64,000 nt of DNA. Origin: Bacteroides ovatus. GTDB lineage: Bacteria > Bacteroidota > Bacteroidia > Bacteroidales > Bacteroidaceae. Shown in pieces: positions 47,020 to 55,728 of this stretch. The stretch's first letter is position 1, and each line of letters opens with the position of its first letter. The position numbers were made by a program, and so were the translations under genes. The stretch lies in contig NZ_CP012938.1 in NCBI RefSeq assembly GCF_001314995.1, positions 1,178,001-1,242,000 on the forward strand. The letters run 5' to 3'. The notes below the pieces were generated by a model, which saw nothing but the letters and a program-made list of their open reading frames with translations, was not told the origin of the DNA and did not search any database.

Positions 47020-47629
47020 CTTTTCAATAGAAGGTAAGCACAATTCAAATGAAGACAGCCTGTCAGTCCTTCAAATAATAGACGATAAGATTATCGCAGT
47101 ATTGGCAGACGGTATGGGTGGCTTAACATTTGGCAAGGAGGCAGCAGATTTGATTGTAAGCACAATTACAACTTTTGTTTGTGAGCACATAAATAAAATG
47201 ACTGTCAGCGATTTGTTGATTAAGGCATTAGAATTTGCAGACAAAGCCGTTTCCAAAAAGAGTTTGGAGATGCATAGTAAAATGGGCGCAGCCGTTGCTG
47301 TCGCCTTTATAGAAGATAGAGACATTCACTATACTTGGTTGGGCAATGTCAGAATTTATATTTCTGACCACGATGAAATGAAGCAATTAAGCACAGACCA
47401 CACTCTGAATATCGGATATGGTAAGTACCTGCTCACAAGGTGCATTAAAGGTGCAGGTTTAAGAGATGACATTCCATACCAATGCCAGAAAGCCAATGCT
47501 GGAAGTTCCCTTTTCCTTTGTACTGACGGACTTTATAAACAAGTCAAGGTCAATCAGATGTTAGACAAAGCTCTACCCACAAATGAAGAATATGAGGATG
47601 ATGCGACTTTAATAAGAATAGTTTTGTAA
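47006..47629 (+). CDS. PP2C-family protein phosphatase
   Basis: A 207-residue phosphatase with the PP2C metal ligands: D17 in 'NSNEDSLS' (the usual R of 'RxxNED' is H here), D35-G36 in 'LADGMGG', 'LCTDGLYK' near 172 and D198-D199 in 'YEDDATLI'. Its short length is at the lower limit for a full PP2C domain. It overlaps the NTase gene by 14 bp. A phosphatase in a type IV toxin-antitoxin-like operon is unusual; it may reverse a modification made by the NTase or act on a kinase-modified regulator, but nothing in the sequence shows which. Confidence 0.82.
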   Translation: MKIDSFSIEGKHNSNEDSLSVLQIIDDKIIAVLADGMGGLTFGKEAADLIVSTITTFVCEHINKMTVSDLLIKALEFADKAVSKKSLEMHSKMGAAVAVAFIEDRDIHYTWLGNVRIYISDHDEMKQLSTDHTLNIGYGKYLLTRCIKGAGLRDDIPYQCQKANAGSSLFLCTDGLYKQVKVNQMLDKALPTNEEYEDDATLIRIVL

Positions 47630-48060
47630 ACTCAGAAACAAACATTGATTGTTATTAAACTCCAATCATGCAAGACGTATTACCCCCTGCTAATAGCGTT
47701 AGCAATGTTTCATTGTGCATTTCCAAATATAATATGCACCTATTTCAAAGGTGACACCGTTGACAAAGCATAAAAATCCTCATATCAACGACTTCCTATA
47801 AGAAAATTGCGTTGACAAACGTTGACAAAGGTAGTCATTATCGGAAATGCTGGAAAAATCGAAGCCAAACGTTGACAAGACATAGACTATTATTCTAAAT
47901 TCTTTTTTCTAAGAAAAGAGATAAAATATTGTATAGCAATCGCTTTTGTAATGGCTATTTGGATAGATAGTATGTCAGCTCGCTTGTCAACGCTGTCAAC
48001 ACTCAAACATATAGGCTTCTACTTCTGCGAATGTGCATTTCTGCATAAATCGGATATATA
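47630..48060. other. Non-coding stretch with GTTGACAAA repeats
   Basis: GTTGACAAA occurs at 47759-47767, 47811-47819 and 47821-47829, with GTTGACAAG at 47871-47879, and inverted copies TTGTCAAC at 47984-47991 and TGTCAAC at 47994-48000. The two at 47811 and 47821 are 10 bp apart, in phase. Much of the rest is AT-rich. The pattern resembles iterons of an origin or a regulator's array. No gene is seen. Confidence 0.6.
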
Positions 48061-48447
48061 ATGCAGCCTTTTCTTCGTGTCAGTTCATACATTGGAACAA
48101 TTTATCATAAATTATCCGATTATCTCCTTGATATTCCAATATTTGACGTATTGCATCCCAATCGCTTTGCTTTTACCTTTATGGCAAAAATGAATGCCAT
48201 GATGGACTTGCATAAATTATTTGGAGAGATTATCCCGGAACAAATCTATTCGGTGAGTGAGGCAGCACGCTATTTTGGCGTACACCGATGTACAATATAC
48301 GCTTATATCAGTCACCCTGAGAAGCCATTATCATTTACGCGGTTTCCCAATCAAGCGAAACTCCTATTCCAAGGAAGGGATTTGATAGCCTATAAAGCCA
48401 ATGGACTTCCCAAAAGAGGGCGCAAACGGAAAAATGATATTCCATGA
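48061..48447 (+). CDS. Helix-turn-helix DNA-binding protein
   Basis: A 128-residue protein. A MerR/excisionase-type helix-turn-helix is at about 78-105 ('YSVSEAARYFGVHRCTIYAY') followed by a wing and basic tail ('[11 protein letters not shown]'). An alternative start at 48181 gives an 88-residue product. It directly follows the GTTGACAAA repeats, so it may bind them. It is near small element genes on the other strand, and similar proteins occur in Bacteroides integrative elements. Confidence 0.6.
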   Translation: MQPFLRVSSYIGTIYHKLSDYLLDIPIFDVLHPNRFAFTFMAKMNAMMDLHKLFGEIIPEQIYSVSEAARYFGVHRCTIYAYISHPEKPLSFTRFPNQAKLLFQGRDLIAYKANGLPKRGRKRKNDIP

Positions 48448-48464
48448 TGCCGTTTGCATACCTC

Positions 48465-48845
48465 TTAGTTAAGTTCATTGTTGGGAAATTGGAGCGAGGC
48501 GTTACTGCTTCCGATAAGCCCCAACAAATCATAGACAAGCAGCCAGACTTCGACACGGATATTATCCATGTCGGCCACGGCTTGCTGATAACAGGATGGT
48601 GAAACAGCACCAGACAGTATCATCCATTCAACAGCACAAGTCTCCGGGTCTATTGCATCTGCAAATGATATAATCTCACTGACAAGGTTTTCCACCTTAC
48701 CATATTCCATTTCAACGGTGAAACAAAAGGGTACGCCACTAAATGTTTTCCTTCGGAACTCAACTATCCAAATACCATCCTGCTCTTTGTGGAACACACG
48801 CCAGCCATTTCTGACAGCTATATCAAACAAATTCCTATATTCCAT
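48465..48845 (-). CDS. Hypothetical protein of element small-gene block
   Basis: A 126-residue protein with no recognised domain. N-terminal 'FDIAVRNGWRVFHKEQDG' and acidic middle. It is the last of a minus-strand block of small genes (48465-49962) of the sort carried by Bacteroides integrative elements. It is 55 bp from the next gene. Function unknown. Confidence 0.6.
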   Translation of the reverse strand: MEYRNLFDIAVRNGWRVFHKEQDGIWIVEFRRKTFSGVPFCFTVEMEYGKVENLVSEIISFADAIDPETCAVEWMILSGAVSPSCYQQAVADMDNIRVEVWLLVYDLLGLIGSSNASLQFPNNELN

Positions 48846-48900
48846 AGCACATAGATAATGTCAGCCGTAGCATTTGTTGCCACGGCTGACGGATTAATAC

Positions 48901-49263
48901 TCAATCCTCAAACCTTGCAAGGAAACGCTGTAATCGGTTGTCTTGAAGTTTCTTTAATGGGGTCGGTTGAAAGTCTTGTTGCTGTCTGACTTGCAACTTG
49001 CCATACCCCTGTTTGGTCAAGTCAAGCTCCACTTCCGAAAGCTCGTTCAGCGAGATATAGCCATACTCGTCCTCCATCAGTCCGATGACTATGCCAAAAA
49101 GGATGGTATCATTCCCTTCTGCTTCTCCTTCAAGGATGAACCATCGGGCAGAGCCGAGAATAAACACTGCACGGCAAACCGCTTCTTTTCCCTTGCCGTT
49201 CTGGGAGTAAAGCGGAAAACCTTTCAAGGCTTCCGCTAATTGGGGTGTCATTAACCTGCACAT
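48901..49263 (-). CDS. DUF2958-family protein
   Basis: A 120-residue protein that matches the DUF2958 pattern: 'LMTPQLAEALKGFPLYSQNG', 'WFILEGEAEGNDTILFGIVI', 'GLMEDEYGYISLNELSEV', 'LDLTKQGYGKLQ'. The family is found on plasmids and ICEs and has no known function. Start at ATG 49263; the TTG 9 bp upstream is less likely because the upstream gene stops at 49265, one base away, which suggests coupling. Confidence 0.8.
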   Translation of the reverse strand: MCRLMTPQLAEALKGFPLYSQNGKGKEAVCRAVFILGSARWFILEGEAEGNDTILFGIVIGLMEDEYGYISLNELSEVELDLTKQGYGKLQVRQQQDFQPTPLKKLQDNRLQRFLARFED

Positions 49264-49264
49264 A

Positions 49265-49435
49265 TCAATCAAATTTTATTTCGTCCTCATATATTTCTAT
49301 CTCTGCACCACTGCTGAACTGCACGATAAAACCTCTTGCTGTCTTGGCTACTATTGTGCCACGGTGATAGCCACGCCACGGTGTATTAAGCTCACATTGC
49401 CGTCCGTATTCGGGAAAATCATATTCGTTATTCAT
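49265..49435 (-). CDS. Small protein of 56 residues in the element block
   Basis: A short frame starting at ATG 49435: MNNEYDFPEYGRQCELNTPW, with 'GYHRGTIVAKTARGFIVQF' and 'EIEIYEDEIKFD'. The strand-turn-strand pattern looks like a small beta-barrel such as an SH3/KOW-like domain. Its stop TGA is one base from the start of the DUF2958 gene. Codon use is similar to neighbours. Function unknown. Confidence 0.6.
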   Translation of the reverse strand: MNNEYDFPEYGRQCELNTPWRGYHRGTIVAKTARGFIVQFSSGAEIEIYEDEIKFD

Positions 49436-49447
49436 GATACTTTTGTT

Positions 49448-49756
49448 TTAGGGTTGATAATTCGGGTCAAATATGAGATTGCTTTCAATCAGATGACGGT
49501 ACGCTTCCGAGGCGAGCCGTGATGCCCACTCGTTACGCTCGTCATAGAACCCTTTTTGATAGTTGTATGCCAACTGTCGCATGAAACCCATGAACACCTT
49601 GAACATCTGCTGCTGGAGATAACGGTGCGCTCTGGTAAGCTCCTTGCCGGTTTTCTCTGCGGAACACATCCGTCCATTGACGAAGTTTGTAAACTCTTTG
49701 GCAAAAGCCTTATCTTGTTCGGAGATAACCTCTCCTGAAAATTCCTGATAGTCCAT
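49448..49756 (-). CDS. Hypothetical helical protein in the element block
   Basis: A 102-residue helical protein ('TRAHRYLQQQMFKVFMGFMR', 'ERNEWASRLASEAYRHLIES') with no known domain. It is 12 bp upstream of the 56-residue gene and 11 bp downstream of the next. Function unknown. Confidence 0.6.
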   Translation of the reverse strand: MDYQEFSGEVISEQDKAFAKEFTNFVNGRMCSAEKTGKELTRAHRYLQQQMFKVFMGFMRQLAYNYQKGFYDERNEWASRLASEAYRHLIESNLIFDPNYQP

Positions 49757-49767
49757 AATCTATAGTT

Positions 49768-49962
49768 TTAGAAAGTTGCCTGATGGTAGATTTGCGGCTC
49801 TGCCGATACATTATAAACATAGCTGCCACAACGCACTAATAGACATTTATAGCCGTAATACAGCCTTTTCATGCCTCTTACGCTTCCAGTCTTGTGAAAG
49901 TTGGAAAAGCGGCTGATACCCACTCTCTTCCCTTGTTCGATAGTCATTCTTTTTACTCGCAT
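49768..49962 (-). CDS. Small basic protein, first gene of the minus-strand block
   Basis: A 64-residue, arginine/lysine- and tyrosine-rich protein ('MRVKRMTIEQGKRVGISRF'). It is 11 bp from the next gene on the same strand. No domain recognised; it may be a nucleic-acid-binding protein. Lower confidence because it is short. Confidence 0.5.
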   Translation of the reverse strand: MRVKRMTIEQGKRVGISRFSNFHKTGSVRGMKRLYYGYKCLLVRCGSYVYNVSAEPQIYHQATF

Positions 49963-50753
49963 AATCCTTCGTTTTTAGAGTTCCAATTCTTTTCCCTTTT
50001 GTGAAGCTCTTTTTGAGCTTCTTGGTCGGGAGAACCGTTTTTCGTGCGTTTCCTACACTACGGACAAAAGGGGGATAAGGCAAGTATGAGGTCAGAGAGC
50101 GCGGACGGAATACCCAAATTTTGGAGATACGAGAAAATTTGCGGAAGGCTGCCGGCAAGCCCTCCGACCGAAAAAGACAATGGTACTTGATGTTCCTCCT
50201 GTCCGTAGTAACTTTGCACGTAATATGGTATCGAGCAAGAAGCACCAATAATCCTCACTATTAGGGTGTTTCCTTATATTTCTGTGAGCAAAGCAATCTT
50301 TTTCAGACTAATCTTTCCGATACATTATCAATGTGAGAGCCTTTGAAGTGAAATGAAATGGAGCCTCAAAGGTTCTCTCTTTGGATAGTATTTCACCTTT
50401 TCAAATAGTATGTAATATACTATTGACAGTTTTATTTGATGTCTTTGACTTGAAGTGAAACTGTCCTTCAAATTTTCTCTGACAAATACAAATAGACTAT
50501 TGCCTAATACATTACGTTTCAAATCGGTAGTAAATAGACAAGAATCAGATAATATTCTGTTAAATATCAAATATTAGACAGTTATTTCAAGTATAATTGC
50601 TACCTTTGTAAAATAGCACGAATTTATCTGAAAAAATGAGCCAATAAGAAATAAAATATTTAGAAGAAGTATCATAAGAGATGTCCTTGATTGTAGTGTG
50701 ATATGGTTTGGCTAACCTTCGGATAACTGCAAGAGAGGACTTTTTTGATTGCA
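49963..50753. promoter_or_regulatory. Non-coding control region between small-gene block and RM cluster
   Basis: No convincing gene in 790 bp. It holds: a GAAGCTC/GAGCTTC hairpin at 50003-50021; a plus-strand promoter with TTG (50187-50189), 19 bp, TAACTTTG (50209-50216); an imperfect hairpin at 50335-50379 (GAGAGCCTTTGA with TCAAAGG and CTCTC); the palindrome AATAGTAT-N5-ATACTATT at 50404-50424; a second TTGAAG/CTTCAA hairpin at 50450-50471; and TACCTTTG at 50601-50608 as -7 box for the RM gene. It may carry a regulatory RNA. Confidence 0.5.
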
Positions 50754-53700
50754 ATGACTTTCAACGATATACTACATAAATTTAGATCGGAGTCCTTTAC
50801 ACAAAAGGATAAAGGGACCCAATTTGAACGTTTGATGCGCTCTTGGCTGCTTTCAGACCCTCGGTATTCCAACCTCACTAAAGTATGGCTGTGGGATGAT
50901 TTTCCAAGCCGTGCAGATCTTGGAGGAAAGGATACAGGTATAGATCTTGTTGCACGTACCGAAGAAGGTGATTATTGGGCGATTCAATGTAAATGCTACA
51001 AGGAGGATTCAGTTATTGACAAGCCAGCTGTAGATTCATTCCTTGCAACATCAAGCCGCCAATTCAAAGATCCAGAGACTTTGCAAACGACCTCATTTGC
51101 AAAACGGATGTGGATTTCAACGACAAACCATTGGGGAAAGAATGCCGAAGATGCAATCCAAAATCAGAATCCTCCTTTTAACAGGGTCGGACTTGTAGAT
51201 TTACAGAACTCTCCAGTTGATTGGCAACTGCTCATTGATGGCCTTAAAGGTAAAGAGGCTATGCTTCCGGGCAAACAGCCACGTGAGCACCAGTTGCGAG
51301 CTATGTCTGCCGCACATGCTTATTTTCAAGAACATGACAGGGGAAAACTTATCATGGCTTGCGGTACAGGAAAGACATATACCGCATTAAAAATAGCGGA
51401 AGATTTACTGAACAATAAGGGGTTGGTACTTTTTATGGTGCCCTCTATTTCTCTTTTAGGGCAAAGTCTGAATGCTTGGTGTGCAGATGCAGTAAATCCC
51501 ATTAAGGGCATTTGTATTTGTTCGGATAGTCGTGCTTCACGAAAAATTAAGAAAGACTTTGATGATACGCAAGACAGTGTTGTTGACCTTGCTGTTCCGG
51601 CTACGACAAACCCCAAGAGCATTGCAAAGCAGTTGAAATTATATAGGAACCATAACGGACTGACGGTTGTATTTTCAACATACCAATCCATAGAGGCTAT
51701 ACATGCAGCCCAACATGAAATCCTCAAAGAAACTGCCGGAACGTATGGAAAATTCGACCTTATCGTTTGCGATGAAGCACACAGGACAACTGGAGTTAAA
51801 CTTTCAGATAGAGACGAAAGCAACTTTACGAAAATACATGATGCTGAATATATCAAAGGCAACAAACGCCTTTATATGACTGCAACCCCTCGTTTGTATG
51901 GGCAATCCGCAAAGATTAAAGCATCCGAAAAAGATGCGATACTTTGCTCTATGGACGACCCTAAACTTTACGGAGAAGAGTTTTTCAGAGTTAATTTCTC
52001 ATACGCAGTTGAGCATGGACTTTTAACGGACTACAAAGTTCTTGTACTTACAGTGAATGAGGATGACTTACCAGACAATATCCTTTCAGATATAAAAGAC
52101 CCTAATAATGTCGAATTAAATTTTGACGACACATCAAAGTTAATCGGTATTGTAAATGGCCTTTCCAAAATCATCCGTGGTGATAAACACGCAACATGGG
52201 ATGCAGATCCAACGGTGATGCACAGAGCTATCGCTTTCTGCTCCGCCATTGGAAACAATCATTCACCCGGTACTTCGGTTAATACAGCAGAAGTATTACC
52301 GACTATCTGCGAGAAGTATCGCGATTCCATTAGTACAGAAGAGCGAGAGCATGTTGTCGAAGTACAGGCACGTCATATCGACGGTTCTATGAACTCACAA
52401 GCACGCAATGAGCAGCTGGCATGGCTTGCAGATGAAAATATAGGTGAAAATGAATGCCGTGTACTTACAAATGTCCGTTGTCTTTCCGAGGGTATAGATG
52501 TACCGGCTCTTGATGCCGTTCTATTTCTCTCATCACGCAATTCACAAGTTGATGTTGTACAGTCGGTTGGCCGCGTCATGCGAAATTTCCGCAAGGGACA
52601 GCCTGACGAAAAAAAGTACGGATATATCATTATTCCCATAGTAGTGCCATCAGACGTTAAGCCAGAAGACGCATTGAATAACAACACTTATTTTTCAACA
52701 GTGTGGAGTATTCTCAATGCACTTCGTTCACATGATGACCATTTTAATGCAGAAGTCAACAAAATTGCACTCAACAAGAACAGGACATCAAAAGTTGTCG
52801 TTGGAGGGCCGGGCATAGGTCATAATGCAATTTCAGACAAGCAAGACCAACAAGATGCACAGCACATTGAAGATGCCGAAGTTGCGCGCCAATTACAACT
52901 TCGCTTTGGTGAGATGCAATCCGGCATATATGCCAAACTTGTTGAAAAATGTGGAGATCGGCTTTATTGGGAAAATTGGTCTAAAAAGGTAGGTCTTATC
53001 GCAAAGAAATTCATAGAACGAATTTCTAAGCTCGTATCTACAGTGCCTGCAATTAAGTCCGAATTTGATATATTCGTGAAAGGCTTGCAGAACAACCTAA
53101 ATCCATCCGTGGATGAGGGGCAAGCTATTGAAATGTTGGCACAGCACCTAATTTCTCAACCTGTTTTTGATGCTTTATTCGCGGATTATAACTTCGTAAA
53201 CAACAATGCAGTCAGCCACTCTATGCACAAAATGATAGAGCAGCTGGAAACTGTTGGTGGCTTTGAGAAAGATACCACTGAGCTTGAATCTTTTTACGAA
53301 TCCGTGCGCGTTAATGTTGGTAATATAGATAATTTGGAAGGAAAGCAAACAATCATCAAGAACCTGTATGAGAAGTTCTTCAAAGGTGCATTTCCTCTGA
53401 CTGTTGAAAAACTCGGCATTGTCTATACGCCAGTTGAATGTGTGGACTTCATCATTCACTCTGTCAATGACATCTTGAAACGGGAATTTAACACATCCCT
53501 TTCAGATGAAAATGTACACATTCTTGATCCATTCACAGGAACAGGTACATTCATCACACGCCTACTCCAGTCAGGACTTATTAAACCCGAAGACATGGAA
53601 CGCAAGTATCGCAATGAAATACATTGCAATGAAATAGTCTTGCTTGCCTATTACATTGCCGATGTAAATATAGAAGCAGTATATCATGACCTGATGAAGC

Positions 53701-55709
53701 CAGATCACTATGTGAACTACGACGGAATTTGCTTAACAGATACTTTCCAACTTGCAGAAACCAAACAACAATCACTTTCACAAGAATTTTTCAAAGAAAA
53801 TTCAGAAGGAGTTTTGCGCCAAAAGAAAGCTCCAATTCGTGTTATCATTGGAAATCCTCCTTATTCGATAGGGCAAAAGTCTGCAAATGATAATGCTGCA
53901 AATATGACTTATCCCGTATTGGATAAACGAGTTTCTGATACTTATGCAGCAAAATCCTCAGCTAATTTGACGAAAGCATTATATGATAGTTATATTAAAG
54001 CTTTTAGATGGGCTACTGACCGTATTGCAGACAATTCAGATGGAGGCATAGTGGCATTTATTAGTAATGGTTCATGGCTTGACGGTAATGCTCAAGATGG
54101 TTTCCGTGCCTGTCTTGAATCTGAATTTACGGACATTTATGTGTTAAATCTTCGAGGAAATCAACGGACAAGTGGGGAATTATCTCGCAAAGAAGGTGGA
54201 AAGATTTTTGGAGGAGGTTCTCGTACACCTATAACGATTACAATTCTTGTTAAGAATCCTGCGAAAAATAGTAAAGCTGCTACAATCCACTATCATGATA
54301 TAGGAGATTATCTGACTCGTGAACAGAAGCTAAACTTTATCAAAAAATTCAAGTCGGTACATGGTCGTACACTTGACTGGGAAGTTATAAATCCAACAGA
54401 GAAACATGATTGGATAAATCAACGCGATGGCATTTTTGACCAGCTTATTCCAGTAGCCCCTGAGAAGAAGTTCAAAATAGACGAGCAATCTTTCTTTTCT
54501 ACCTTATCATTAGGTATTGCTACCAATAAGGATACTTTTTTGTATGATTTTTCAAAAGAATCATTATGCAATAAAATAGAATCATTGATTTCGTTCTATA
54601 ATTCGGAGCGTATGAAATTAGCATTAAATGCCAATTATGAATTACAAACTGATCCTACAAAAATAGTATGGACAGATATGTTTAAGAACTCTGCAAAAAA
54701 ACAGGAGATATTCAAATTAGACTATTCGCGGTTTGTAGAATCCTGTTATCGACCTTTTACTAAGCAAAATTTTATTTTTCAAAAAGATTTAATTCAGCGT
54801 ACATATCAGCAACTAAGATTATTCCCTACGGGCATCACTTCTAACAAATTAATTTGTGTTAGTGGTATTGGTGTAACAAAGGACTTTTCTTGTATAATTA
54901 CTGATCAACTACCAGATCTTGAACTCATCGGCAAAAGCCAATGTTTTCCTCTTTATTGGTATGAAGAGCGAAAAGACATTCAAGGCTCGCTTTTTGACAC
55001 AGATGAATCAAAAGACCGTTATAAAAGACATGATGGCATAACAGACTGGATTCTAAAAGAAGTGCGTAAACGCTTCGGCAATTCCAAGGCTATCACTAAA
55101 GAGCATATTTTCTATTATGTCTATGGTATCTTGCATTCTCCGCAATACCGCGAACGTTTTGCAGCTGACCTTAAGAAATCTCTTCCACGTATTCCCATCG
55201 TTGACAATGTGGAGGACTTCATGGCTTTCTATAAGGCAGGGAAAGCTCTTGCTGATTTGCACTTGAATTACGAGCAAGTTCCACCCTGTCCCGATGTTAC
55301 TCCAAAGGTCGCTGATGCTGTATTTGAGGAAGATTCCGCTGAAAAGCCTTTTGCTTACACCAAGTATAGCCATTTCTTTGTAGATAAGATGACATTCCCC
55401 AAAGTTAGGAATGAAAAAGGTAAACTTGTTCCTGATAAATCACGTATTATTTACAATGATCATATTACTATAGAGAATATTCCGGCGAAAGCCTATGAAT
55501 ATATAGTCAACGGTAAATCAGCGATAGAATGGATTATGGAGCGATATGCTGTTTCTCAGGATTCAAAATCTCTCATTATAAATGATCCTAATGAGTGGAG
55601 TCGTGAGCATAAGAATCCTACTTACATTTATGACCTCCTTCTCTCGGTAATAAATCTTTCGGTTCAGACAGTTGACATAGTCAACTCACTTCCGAAACTG
55701 AAATTCTAA
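50754..55709 (+). CDS. Type ISP single-chain restriction-modification enzyme
   Basis: A 1651-residue protein, near the size of LlaGI/LlaBIII. Domains in order: Mrr-like PD-(D/E)xK nuclease ('GIDLVARTEEGDYWAIQCKC', about 65-90); SF2 helicase with Walker A 'CGTGKT' near 203, 'CDEAHRT' near 340 and 'QSVGRVMR' near 605; an amino-methyltransferase with motif I 'DPFTGTGTF' near 925 and motif IV 'NPPYSIG' near 1037; and a C-terminal target-recognition region. Such enzymes methylate one strand, translocate and cut when two head-to-head sites meet. It could work alone, yet 11 kb of genes follow on the same strand. ATG at 50754 is preferred over the upstream TTG. Promoter-like TACCTTTG is 146 bp upstream. 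Confidence 0.92.
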   Translation: MTFNDILHKFRSESFTQKDKGTQFERLMRSWLLSDPRYSNLTKVWLWDDFPSRADLGGKDTGIDLVARTEEGDYWAIQCKCYKEDSVIDKPAVDSFLATSSRQFKDPETLQTTSFAKRMWISTTNHWGKNAEDAIQNQNPPFNRVGLVDLQNSPVDWQLLIDGLKGKEAMLPGKQPREHQLRAMSAAHAYFQEHDRGKLIMACGTGKTYTALKIAEDLLNNKGLVLFMVPSISLLGQSLNAWCADAVNPIKGICICSDSRASRKIKKDFDDTQDSVVDLAVPATTNPKSIAKQLKLYRNHNGLTVVFSTYQSIEAIHAAQHEILKETAGTYGKFDLIVCDEAHRTTGVKLSDRDESNFTKIHDAEYIKGNKRLYMTATPRLYGQSAKIKASEKDAILCSMDDPKLYGEEFFRVNFSYAVEHGLLTDYKVLVLTVNEDDLPDNILSDIKDPNNVELNFDDTSKLIGIVNGLSKIIRGDKHATWDADPTVMHRAIAFCSAIGNNHSPGTSVNTAEVLPTICEKYRDSISTEEREHVVEVQARHIDGSMNSQARNEQLAWLADENIGENECRVLTNVRCLSEGIDVPALDAVLFLSSRNSQVDVVQSVGRVMRNFRKGQPDEKKYGYIIIPIVVPSDVKPEDALNNNTYFSTVWSILNALRSHDDHFNAEVNKIALNKNRTSKVVVGGPGIGHNAISDKQDQQDAQHIEDAEVARQLQLRFGEMQSGIYAKLVEKCGDRLYWENWSKKVGLIAKKFIERISKLVSTVPAIKSEFDIFVKGLQNNLNPSVDEGQAIEMLAQHLISQPVFDALFADYNFVNNNAVSHSMHKMIEQLETVGGFEKDTTELESFYESVRVNVGNIDNLEGKQTIIKNLYEKFFKGAFPLTVEKLGIVYTPVECVDFIIHSVNDILKREFNTSLSDENVHILDPFTGTGTFITRLLQSGLIKPEDMERKYRNEIHCNEIVLLAYYIADVNIEAVYHDLMKPDHYVNYDGICLTDTFQLAETKQQSLSQEFFKENSEGVLRQKKAPIRVIIGNPPYSIGQKSANDNAANMTYPVLDKRVSDTYAAKSSANLTKALYDSYIKAFRWATDRIADNSDGGIVAFISNGSWLDGNAQDGFRACLESEFTDIYVLNLRGNQRTSGELSRKEGGKIFGGGSRTPITITILVKNPAKNSKAATIHYHDIGDYLTREQKLNFIKKFKSVHGRTLDWEVINPTEKHDWINQRDGIFDQLIPVAPEKKFKIDEQSFFSTLSLGIATNKDTFLYDFSKESLCNKIESLISFYNSERMKLALNANYELQTDPTKIVWTDMFKNSAKKQEIFKLDYSRFVESCYRPFTKQNFIFQKDLIQRTYQQLRLFPTGITSNKLICVSGIGVTKDFSCIITDQLPDLELIGKSQCFPLYWYEERKDIQGSLFDTDESKDRYKRHDGITDWILKEVRKRFGNSKAITKEHIFYYVYGILHSPQYRERFAADLKKSLPRIPIVDNVEDFMAFYKAGKALADLHLNYEQVPPCPDVTPKVADAVFEEDSAEKPFAYTKYSHFFVDKMTFPKVRNEKGKLVPDKSRIIYNDHITIENIPAKAYEYIVNGKSAIEWIMERYAVSQDSKSLIINDPNEWSREHKNPTYIYDLLLSVINLSVQTVDIVNSLPKLKF

Positions 55710-55728
55710 CATTAAAATATATAGAATA

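Noticed and set aside
47759..48000. CRISPR array from the repeated GTTGACAAA units
   Set aside because: Repeats are only 9 bp, unevenly spaced and in both orientations; there are no regular spacers and no cas genes in the window.
50058..50258. 66-residue minus-strand frame in the gap before the RM gene
   Set aside because: No domain, cysteine/serine-rich odd composition, and it lies over a plus-strand promoter and structured DNA; not supported as a gene.
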